A DNA stretch of 64,000 bases from Bacteroidales bacterium (lineage in GTDB: Bacteria > Bacteroidota > Bacteroidia > Bacteroidales > Muribaculaceae), in contig JAAVFQ010000016.1 in the NCBI GenBank assembly GCA_014800685.1, positions 62,001 through 126,000 on the forward strand, written 5' to 3'. How positions within the stretch are numbered: position 1 is the stretch's first letter; the number at the start of each line of letters is the position of its first letter. A program made the translations under genes and the position numbers. The notes beneath the pieces were generated by a model. The model was not told the DNA's origin. It ran no database searches and worked only from the letters and a program-made list of their open reading frames with translations. Positions 54,545 through 61,468 of the stretch are shown here, piece by piece.

Positions 54545-54928
54545 ATGAAGAAACGAATTTTAATGATGCTCATGGCAGTCTGTGTGGCTGCTTCGGCATT
54601 TGCTCTTTCATTTACGGGTAAAACGTATCGCGGTGAGAAAAATGGGGCGGTGCTCACCATTTCGTTCACCTCTGCTTCTCGCGGCACTATGGCTTTAAGA
54701 GTAAATGGAAAGACTGAAAAGATGGCATTCCGCTATGAGGAGAGCGGAGATATATTAAACCTTGATATGCCGGGAGGTGGCTTCGATTATATCTACACCG
54801 ACCCTTACCACGAGTATGGCGATGACTGCATTTATGTCGTGGATCCATACGGCAATCCATACATCATCCTCAACCGAGTGTCAACTCCCGCAGGCACCAC
54901 GACGAAAAAGAAAGCTAAAAGGAAATAA
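54545..54928 (+). CDS. Small secreted protein of unknown function
   Basis: 127 residues: signal peptide MKKRILMMLMAVCVAASAFA, a compact beta-rich domain (about 22-112) and a basic tail TTTKKKAKRK. The signal region is 80-90% identical to that of the upstream lipoprotein (MKKRILM, then LMxVCxAAS), while the mature parts are unrelated. Eight bases precede the next gene. Confidence 0.65.
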   Translation: MKKRILMMLMAVCVAASAFALSFTGKTYRGEKNGAVLTISFTSASRGTMALRVNGKTEKMAFRYEESGDILNLDMPGGGFDYIYTDPYHEYGDDCIYVVDPYGNPYIILNRVSTPAGTTTKKKAKRK

Positions 54929-54935
54929 ACCTGAA

Positions 54936-55700
54936 ATGAAAAAAATCTTAGTTTGCACTCTTCTGGCCCTTGCGGTGCTCTCGGGCTGCAAAAAGGCTAC
55001 TTATCTTGACTCTGATGTGAAGGACCTGACTGCCTCCATCTCCGGTCAGACAGATACTATTCTGCTCCACAGCGATGTCAATGATTTCAAACTTGAGTCT
55101 GTACCTGACTGGGCTATAGCAGAGTTGAATGACTCGGTGCTCATAGTGAAAGTCGGCAAGAATGATTCCGGCGCACGGCGTAAGGGTGAAATAGTTGTCA
55201 CCAACGGCGACCTCCGTCTCGCTATTCCTCTGCTACAGCAGTTCAATGCCACTCACCTCACTCTCCCGGAAGGCGAAGAGGTGAGGATAGGTAAAGAGGG
55301 TGGTAGCAAGACCCTTCCCGTTGACTGCGATGGAGATGTGAAGATAGAGGGGGCTGAAGGTTTCGATGCTACTTATAAGAGCGGTCAGCTAACTATCACC
55401 GCTCCCAAAAATGAGGGTGCCTCCATAAAGAAAACGCTCAGTCTCACCTCCGGCCCTTTTATGCAGAAAGTCGAGGTGGTCATCGAGGGGACTGTATGTC
55501 CCCGCTGCAACGGCAAGGGGACTGTTACGTGTCCGAAGTGTAATGGAAATGGTTTTATTTTCGCATACAACGAGGATTGTCATAAAAGTTGCACTAATTG
55601 CGGCGGAAGCGGATTTGTTTGCCCCGGCCCTAATGGATGGGATGGTAAAAAGGGGAAGGGCAGGATAACGTGTCCCGACTGCCACGGTCAAGGGAAATGA
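54936..55700 (+). CDS. Lipoprotein with BACON-like domains and DnaJ-type zinc finger
   Basis: 254 residues from the ATG at 54936. Lipobox LSGC (Cys18). Residues about 30-105 and 108-185 have the BACON pattern (Bacteroidota Ig-like domain, here PDWAIAELNDSVLIVKV and a closing IPLLQQ). The C-terminus holds four CxxCxGxG motifs at 188-195, 199-206, 219-226 and 246-253, the signature of the DnaJ zinc-binding cysteine-rich domain. DnaJ-type fingers are cytoplasmic and bind zinc; on a lipoprotein that leaves the cell this is odd. No J-domain is present. A longer upstream frame was rejected because it lacks the signal peptide at the front. Confidence 0.82.
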   Translation: MKKILVCTLLALAVLSGCKKATYLDSDVKDLTASISGQTDTILLHSDVNDFKLESVPDWAIAELNDSVLIVKVGKNDSGARRKGEIVVTNGDLRLAIPLLQQFNATHLTLPEGEEVRIGKEGGSKTLPVDCDGDVKIEGAEGFDATYKSGQLTITAPKNEGASIKKTLSLTSGPFMQKVEVVIEGTVCPRCNGKGTVTCPKCNGNGFIFAYNEDCHKSCTNCGGSGFVCPGPNGWDGKKGKGRITCPDCHGQGK

Positions 55701-55713
55701 CGACTGAATACAC

Positions 55714-55752
55714 AAAAAACGGCTTGGACCACGCGGTCCGGGCCGTTTTTTT
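55714..55752. terminator. Bidirectional rho-independent terminator
   Basis: AAAAAAC then GGCTTGGACC, loop ACGC, GGTCCGGGCC and GTTTTTTT: a stem of about 17 pairs including A-T flanks. A T-run follows on both strands, so it can end transcripts from both sides. Confidence 0.9.
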
Positions 55753-55794
55753 GTGAAGTGGCTCGTCAGTATCGTGAGGATATCGGAGTAGTTG

Positions 55795-56028
55795 CTACGC
55801 CAGTTCAAACTCCTTGAAAAGCAATCGCTGCCACTCCGGCAGGTCGCGATATGTGGCGTCCGGACTTTTGAGGAAATATGAGCAGGCTATCTCTTTTCTT
55901 TCTCCTGAGGGAAGGGTATATGGGCTAAATTGGTGAAAAGATAATGATTTATGAAAAAAACCAAAACGCGCTTGTAAATATGGATTTAATTGTCTATCTT
56001 TGTGGCGCCGAGGTTTTTCCATAAGCAA
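55795..56028 (-). pseudogene. Short frame, possible remnant of a minus-strand gene
   Basis: A 77-codon frame whose last 35 residues (SYFLKSPDATYRDLPEWQRL and the end) look protein-like, while the first part runs through the promoter region of the LRR gene and does not. It ends 43 bases before the bidirectional terminator. It may be the decayed end of an older gene or chance; I recognise no family. Confidence 0.25.
55972..56002 (+). promoter_or_regulatory. Promoter of the LRR surface protein gene
   Basis: TTG at 55972-55974, 20-base spacer, TATCTTTG at 55995-56002. Predicted start near 56009, a leader of about 46 bases. Confidence 0.7.
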
Positions 56029-56054
56029 AAGTCCAACCTTAATACCCCCGAATT

Positions 56055-57848
56055 ATGAAGAAAATTTTACTATCCCTTCTTGGTGTCTGCACGGCCCTTT
56101 CTCTCTTGGCTCAGGAATTTGAATATGAGTATGAGGGCCAGAAAATCAGATATGTCGTAGTCGACGAGACTGCCAAAACTTGTGGGACAGCCTATGGCCT
56201 CTGGGAAACAGATTGTTTGGAACCGCCCTACGCAAGCCCGGGAAATTATGTGGAAGGAGCGCTGATACTCCCCTCTGTCGTGGTGAATCCTCAGAGTGGA
56301 GAGGAGTATACGTTGGTATCCATTGGAGAGAACGGATTTATAGGTTGCAGGGGGCTGACCTCCGTAATGATTCCGGAGTCAGTGGAATCTATGGGATATG
56401 ATGCGTTCGCTTATTGTTCCTCACTTGAATCGGTCAGTCTGCCCTCCACCCTTAAAACAGTTGATGGCGGGGCTTTCAGTTATTGTCCTTTGCTAAGCAC
56501 CATCAATATCCCTGAGTCTCTGACTGTCATCTCGGACGGTCTCTTTGCAGGCTCGGGACTCACCTCGATATTTATCCCTGCTACTGTGTGCGAGATAGGT
56601 GAAAATGCATTCTGGCAATGTAATCATTTGACAGAAATCAACGTTTCTGAGGACAATCCGGTGTATGCCTCCGTGGATGGCGTGCTTTATAACAAAGACG
56701 TGACCTCACTTCTCAGTTGTCCCGGCGGAAAATCCTCGTTAGTTGTCCCGGATGGAGTTGAGACGATTGTCAGTTACGCGTTGGGCGGAAATAGGGGCAT
56801 CACCTCAGTTGCCCTGAGTAGTTCTGTGAAAACGATTGAGGAATTTGCTTTCGAAAGGGCTACCGGTCTCACTTCTTTGTCATTCGGCTCAGCCGTGATA
56901 GAATCAATAGGTAATTATGCGTTTAGCGGCTGCACCGCGCTCGCATCGGTCAATTTCCCCTCCTCGCTCACTTCAATAGGCAACAATGTCTTTAGCGGCT
57001 GCACGTCGCTCACATCGGTTAATTTCCCCTCGTCGCTTACTTCAATAGCCAACTATGTCTTTGACGGTTGCACCTCACTGGTGAAAGTCGATTTAGGTGA
57101 AGTACAGACTATCGGGAAAAGTTGCTTCAATAATTGCACCGCTCTGGAGGAAATCACCATACCGGCCTCCGTGCAGTCTATCGCCACTCCCATCTTTGAG
57201 GGCTGTAAGAGCCTGAAGGCCATCAATGTGGAGAAAGAGAACGAAACGTATGCGTCGCTTGACGGAGTATTGTTCAACAAGGATTTTACCGCTCTTCTTG
57301 AGTTTCCCCGCGGAAGAAACGATCTCAGCATACCCGCTTCGGTAGTAGAGATAGGACCCGGCGCAGTTAGCGGTGTGGCTCTTCCGGCTTCTCCTGCCCT
57401 CAGTGAGAACATCAAGGCTGTTGGTGCAAGTGCATTTAAGAATTGCACCGGATTTGACACACTCACCATCCCGCGATATATAGAGTCGATGGGAGAGGAT
57501 GCTTTTGACTGTCCGAGCGTGACCTCCGTATATTACAATATGCCGGAGGCTAAGTCGCTTCCCGTGAATCCATTCGGCGATATAATGCCCGCTCAATCCA
57601 CACTCTATCCCCCGAAGGCTGTCGCAAAATACCTTCGCAGTTATAGCCCCTGGAACAAGTTCAAGAAAATCCTCGCATACGAGTTTGCGGATGGCGTGGA
57701 GGACGTGGTTGCCGACTTTGACAGTTCGCTCCCTTACATGATTTTCGATATCGAGGGACGCTTCATAGCCACGGATATTAACGCTCTCCCGGCGGGTGTC
57801 TTCATAGTCCGTCAGGGAGACACTGCACGCAAAATCATAGTAAAGTGA
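56055..57848 (+). CDS. BspA-type leucine-rich repeat surface protein with T9SS-like tail
   Basis: 597 residues. Signal peptide (LLSLLGVCTALSLLAQ), then from about residue 75 to 500 a series of roughly 23-residue LRR_5 (BspA/Treponema pallidum type) units such as IGNNVFSGCTSLTSVNFPSS. The last 40 residues (IFDIEGRFI, LPAGVFIVRQG, KIIVK) resemble a type IX secretion sorting domain. Such proteins are surface-exposed and often bind host or bacterial ligands. The stop codon is shared with the yraN start (GTGA), an unusual pairing for a surface protein. Confidence 0.85.
   Translation: MKKILLSLLGVCTALSLLAQEFEYEYEGQKIRYVVVDETAKTCGTAYGLWETDCLEPPYASPGNYVEGALILPSVVVNPQSGEEYTLVSIGENGFIGCRGLTSVMIPESVESMGYDAFAYCSSLESVSLPSTLKTVDGGAFSYCPLLSTINIPESLTVISDGLFAGSGLTSIFIPATVCEIGENAFWQCNHLTEINVSEDNPVYASVDGVLYNKDVTSLLSCPGGKSSLVVPDGVETIVSYALGGNRGITSVALSSSVKTIEEFAFERATGLTSLSFGSAVIESIGNYAFSGCTALASVNFPSSLTSIGNNVFSGCTSLTSVNFPSSLTSIANYVFDGCTSLVKVDLGEVQTIGKSCFNNCTALEEITIPASVQSIATPIFEGCKSLKAINVEKENETYASLDGVLFNKDFTALLEFPRGRNDLSIPASVVEIGPGAVSGVALPASPALSENIKAVGASAFKNCTGFDTLTIPRYIESMGEDAFDCPSVTSVYYNMPEAKSLPVNPFGDIMPAQSTLYPPKAVAKYLRSYSPWNKFKKILAYEFADGVEDVVADFDSSLPYMIFDIEGRFIATDINALPAGVFIVRQGDTARKIIVK
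56922..57059 (+). repeat. Near-identical 69-base LRR units
   Basis: Two consecutive 69-base units (56922, 56991), with a diverging third from 57060, each encoding one 23-residue LRR. They are far more alike than the other units of the protein, which points to recent duplication. Confidence 0.85.
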
Positions 57849-58309
57849 GAAAAGAACTCCAGGCAGAAGCAAGAAAATTCGGACAGATGGCCGAGGAGGC
57901 CGCAGCCGGTTATCTACTGGCTGAAGGCTACACAATTCGTGAAAGAAACTGGCGTCCGCGTAATTCCCACCTTGAGGTGGATATTATCGCCGAAAAGAAT
58001 CTGACGCTAATCTTCGTGGAGGTGAAGGCACGTACAGGTACCCTCACAGACCCTCTCGATGCTGTAGATGACAAGAAGATAAGGAAACTCGTGCGCGCCG
58101 CTCGCATCTACATGGCTTCCGTGGCCGAGCCTCTTGACTTTCGCTTTGATGTCATCACTGTAATTCCTGCCGGCAACGCAGATAATGAAAATGAGATAAG
58201 CGACTTTGCCCGGCGATTTGGCCCCAAACTGCCACCTCCCACTCTAACTACGGATGAATACATACTCGATCACCTTCCGGATGCCTTTATGCCTCCTCTT
58301 GGATTGTGA
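57845..58309 (+). CDS. yraN: YraN/UPF0102 family endonuclease-fold protein
   Basis: 154 residues with the UPF0102 core: GQMAEEAAAGYLLAEGYTI, RNSHLEVDIIAEKN and VFVEVKAR-type segment IFVEVKARTGTL, the last two matching the D-ExK pattern of Holliday-junction-resolvase-like nucleases. Biological role unknown. It starts with GTG, overlapping the stop of the LRR gene (GTGA); the C-terminal extension of about 35 residues is longer than in most YraN proteins. Confidence 0.9.
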   Translation: MRKELQAEARKFGQMAEEAAAGYLLAEGYTIRERNWRPRNSHLEVDIIAEKNLTLIFVEVKARTGTLTDPLDAVDDKKIRKLVRAARIYMASVAEPLDFRFDVITVIPAGNADNENEISDFARRFGPKLPPPTLTTDEYILDHLPDAFMPPLGL

Positions 58310-58575
58310 TGAATCGAAAAGGTCTTTAAAATCGCATTTTGAGGCCATATAAACGCAAAGGGGTGCCCGCAATGAGGATCCCTTTATTTCATGCGCGAGA
58401 ATGCGCTTATAGGACCTTAAAATCAATATTGCGGATTGCCTTGTCTCTTCCCCAATCCTAATTCACTCCCATACTTCCCAAGTCTCCCGGCCTGCCCGGG
58501 CCAGTCGGCTTCCCGAACTTCCCACAAATCCCTAACTCCAGCACTCATCCACTCCATATCATCCTCTCAAAAACC
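58310..58575. other. Noncoding stretch after yraN with possible local RNA fold
   Basis: No gene seen. Between about 58319 and 58420 several complementary arms occur (AAGGTC with GACCTT, TATAAACGC with GCGCTTATA, AAAGGG with CCCTTT) that could form a three-way junction. The rest, to 58575, is C/T-rich without features. Confidence 0.35.
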
Positions 58576-58619
58576 TCAGAGGGTGCGTCAAAATTGAAAA
58601 ATTTTGACGCACCCTCTGA
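58576..58619 (-). terminator. Perfect 20-pair hairpin, terminator of acpP-fabF
   Basis: TCAGAGGGTGCGTCAAAATT and its exact complement flank a GAAA loop (top strand). Read on the minus strand it lies 31 bases after the fabF stop and is followed by GGTTTTTG. Such a long perfect stem is unusual and might recur elsewhere in the genome. Confidence 0.8.
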
Positions 58620-58649
58620 TATGCGATAAAAGTCTGAAATGACTTTCCT

Positions 58650-59912
58650 TTATTCCTTATACTTTTTAAGGATGATGGCAGCGTTATGACCTCCGAAGCC
58701 GAAAGTATTTGAAAGCACAGCGTTCACGTCGCGCTTCTGGGCCTTGTTGAAGGTGTAATTCAGGTCATAGTCAAGCTCCGGATCATTGTCACCCTCTACG
58801 TGATTGATGGTCGGGGGGATGATGCCGTCCGTGATAGCCTTAACGCTGAAAATGGCTTCAAGAGCGCCGGCAGCTCCAAGAAGATGTCCGGTCATGGACT
58901 TTGTGGAGCTGAGATTCATCTTGTAGGCATGGTCGCCGAAGACTTTCTTGATGGCTTTCACCTCGCCGATGTCTCCTACGGGGGTAGAAGTGCCATGCAT
59001 GTTGATATAGTCAATGTCTTCGGGCTTCATCTCTGCAGAAGCAAGGGCATTTTCCATTACGAGGACTGCGCCGAGGCCTTCGGGATGAGTGGCGGTGATG
59101 TGATAAGCGTCAGCACTCATTCCTGCGCCGGCTACTTCGCAATAGATGTGAGCGCCACGGGCCTTAGCGTGTTCGAGCTCTTCAAGCACGAGGGCTGCCG
59201 CGCCTTCGCCGATTACGAATCCATCGCGTGAGCCGCTGAAGGGGCGTGAAGCGGTTGCAGGCTCATCATTGCGTGTGGAGAGGGCTTTCATGGAGTTGAA
59301 GCCACCCACGCCGGCGGGGAAGACCGCCGCTTCGGCGCCTCCGGCTACTATGGCGTCTGCCATGCCGAGGCGGATGATGTTGAAGGCATCCACAAGCGCA
59401 TTGTTAGAGGAGGCGCATGCGGAGACCGTCGCGAAGTTGGGGCCACGGAAGCCGTGGTCTATTGAGATATGGCCGGCTGCGATGTCGGCTATCATCTTCG
59501 GGATGAAGAAAGGATTATACTTGGGGCCGTTTTCCTTGTTCATCGCATAATATCCGGCCTCCTCCTCGAAGGTGTGAAGACCGCCGATACCTGCGGCGAA
59601 TATTACGCCCACTCGATTCTTATTGACGTCCTCGTTGTCAAGACCGGCGTCATCGATGGCCTGATTGGCAGCCACCAGCGCATACATGGCATAGAGATCG
59701 AGGGTTCGCGCTTTCTTGCGGTCGAAGTGCTGCGAAGGGTCAAAATCCTTAACCTCACATGCAAACTTCGTCTTGAAGAGCGAAGCGTCAAAATGCGTAA
59801 TAGGGCCGGCACCGCTGACGCCGTTGACTGCGTTGTCCCACGCTGTGGCGACATCGTTGCCAATGGGAGTCAACGCTCCCAGACCGGTAACAACTACTCT
59901 TTTTAATTCCAT
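58650..59912 (-). CDS. fabF: Beta-ketoacyl-ACP synthase II
   Basis: 420 residues, thiolase fold. Catalytic Cys in VSACASSNNAL (about 166), histidines in NMHGTSTPVGD (about 307) and NTFGFGGHNA (about 405). It elongates fatty acids by condensing malonyl-ACP. It lies 64 bases downstream of acpP, the usual pairing. Confidence 0.97.
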   Translation of the reverse strand: MELKRVVVTGLGALTPIGNDVATAWDNAVNGVSGAGPITHFDASLFKTKFACEVKDFDPSQHFDRKKARTLDLYAMYALVAANQAIDDAGLDNEDVNKNRVGVIFAAGIGGLHTFEEEAGYYAMNKENGPKYNPFFIPKMIADIAAGHISIDHGFRGPNFATVSACASSNNALVDAFNIIRLGMADAIVAGGAEAAVFPAGVGGFNSMKALSTRNDEPATASRPFSGSRDGFVIGEGAAALVLEELEHAKARGAHIYCEVAGAGMSADAYHITATHPEGLGAVLVMENALASAEMKPEDIDYINMHGTSTPVGDIGEVKAIKKVFGDHAYKMNLSSTKSMTGHLLGAAGALEAIFSVKAITDGIIPPTINHVEGDNDPELDYDLNYTFNKAQKRDVNAVLSNTFGFGGHNAAIILKKYKE

Positions 59913-59976
59913 CGGGAAATGATTTGGAGAACGTCTTCCGGGAACGGACCCGGACGGGCCGCTCCCGGATTAGTTC

Positions 59977-60213
59977 TTATTTTCCGTTTGCCTCAATGTA
60001 GGCGATTGCGTCTCCGACGGTGGCGATCTTCTCTGCCTCTTCGTCGGGAATGGAGATGTTGAATTCTTTCTCGAACTCCATGATAAGTTCTACGGTGTCC
60101 AGAGAGTCAGCGCCAAGGTCGGTGCTGAATGATGCTTCGGGAGTAACTTCTTTCTCATCTACGCTGAGCTTGTCAACGATGATGTCTTTTACTCTTTTTT
60201 CAATATCGGACAT
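59977..60213 (-). CDS. acpP: Acyl carrier protein
   Basis: 78 residues, acidic. The phosphopantetheine site is Ser in [12 protein letters not shown]. Carries growing acyl chains for FabF and other enzymes. Upstream, TTACTTTG on the minus strand (60273-60266) is a weak match to the promoter box. Confidence 0.97.
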   Translation of the reverse strand: MSDIEKRVKDIIVDKLSVDEKEVTPEASFSTDLGADSLDTVELIMEFEKEFNISIPDEEAEKIATVGDAIAYIEANGK

Positions 60214-60363
60214 AATTGTACGTTGTTTTAGGTTATTTAATTGTGTTCCTTTCTAATTCAGACTGCAAAGTAAGCACTTTTTTTCCATATATGGAAATTT
60301 TTCTGCAAAAAAAGTGCACATATTTTTTTAACTTGTGCATCCGACTCTCTCTATTAGTTATCG

Positions 60364-60409
60364 AAAATCCGCATAAGATTCTGAATATAAGAATCTTATG
60401 CGGATTTTT
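60364..60409 (-). terminator. Terminator of korAB
   Basis: AAAATCCGCATAAGATTCT pairs perfectly over 19 bases with its downstream copy around a seven-base loop. Runs of T follow on both strands; it lies 31 bases after the korB stop. Confidence 0.9.
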
Positions 60410-60439
60410 ATGGTTTTGGTCTTTAAGTCGGGGGACGGA

Positions 60440-61465
60440 TTATTTTACCTCCCAGGTCTCATGAGTCTTGAGAATCATCTCGCGCAGGGTGTCAAAGCCT
60501 TTCTTGGCCTTTACGTCTGCCACCTGGCGGTTCACCTCCTCATCGTAGGTGGCGGCTTCCACGTCGCGTATCACGCCGATTGCCAGTGGGAGTTCGTGGC
60601 CGTCCATCATGGCCAGCTGCTCCTGAAGGAAATATGACTTGCTGTGGGCATCGTGCACGAGCACGTCATCCATAGTGTAGCCATCTTCTCCTATCACTAC
60701 AGCCTTGAGTCCGAAGCCATCCTGCACAAGGCCCTTCTCGTTCTCCTTGCCGAAAAGCATCTTCTCGCCGTGGCGGAGATGAATGATGCGGTTTTCGCGC
60801 TCCTCCTTGTCTGAGAGCCATGCGTAGACGCCATTGTTGAAGATCATGCAGTTCTGGAGTATCTCCACTACGGAGCAACCCTTATGCTTAGCGGCTGCTA
60901 CCATGACTTCGCGAGTGGTGTCGAGAGAGACATCGAAGCTGCGGGCGAAGAAGTTGCCGCGAGCGCCGAAGCAGAGCTCGGCGGGGATGAAGGGGTCTTC
61001 AGTAGTGCCGTAAGGTGAAGATTTAGTCACTGCTCCACGGTCTGATGTCGGTGAATACTGCCCCTTGGTGAGTCCGTAGATCTTATTATTGAAGAGCAGG
61101 ATGTTGATATCGATGTTTCGGCGCAGGGCATGGATGAAGTGATTGCCACCGATGGCCAGACCATCGCCGTCGCCTGATACCTGCCATACGGTCAGCTCCG
61201 GACGTGAGGTTTTCACGCCGGTGGCTATGGCAGCCGCACGTCCGTGGATGGTGTGCATGCCGTAAGTGTTCATATAGTAGGGCAGGCGTGAGCTACAACC
61301 GATGCCCGACACCACTACCGTATTCTCGGGAGGAACGCCGAGTGTGGCCATAGCCTTGTGGAGTGTGTTGAGAATAGCGTGGTCGCCGCATCCGGGACAC
61401 CAGCGCACGCTCTGGCCGTTCTTATAGTCGGCTGCTGTGTATGTGTTCTCTTTGTTTGCTTCCAT
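60440..61465 (-). CDS. korB: 2-oxoglutarate:ferredoxin oxidoreductase, beta subunit
   Basis: 341 residues. TPP-binding beta subunit with WCPGCGDHAIL, the GDGDGLAIGGNH motif that binds the TPP-Mg, and NNKIYGLTKGQYSPTS typical of the KorB group. It decarboxylates a 2-oxoacid (probably 2-oxoglutarate) to the acyl-CoA with reduction of ferredoxin. It starts three bases after the korA stop. 2-oxoglutarate is preferred over other 2-oxoacids only by similarity to KorB. Confidence 0.92.
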   Translation of the reverse strand: MEANKENTYTAADYKNGQSVRWCPGCGDHAILNTLHKAMATLGVPPENTVVVSGIGCSSRLPYYMNTYGMHTIHGRAAAIATGVKTSRPELTVWQVSGDGDGLAIGGNHFIHALRRNIDINILLFNNKIYGLTKGQYSPTSDRGAVTKSSPYGTTEDPFIPAELCFGARGNFFARSFDVSLDTTREVMVAAAKHKGCSVVEILQNCMIFNNGVYAWLSDKEERENRIIHLRHGEKMLFGKENEKGLVQDGFGLKAVVIGEDGYTMDDVLVHDAHSKSYFLQEQLAMMDGHELPLAIGVIRDVEAATYDEEVNRQVADVKAKKGFDTLREMILKTHETWEVK

Positions 61466-61468
61466 GTC

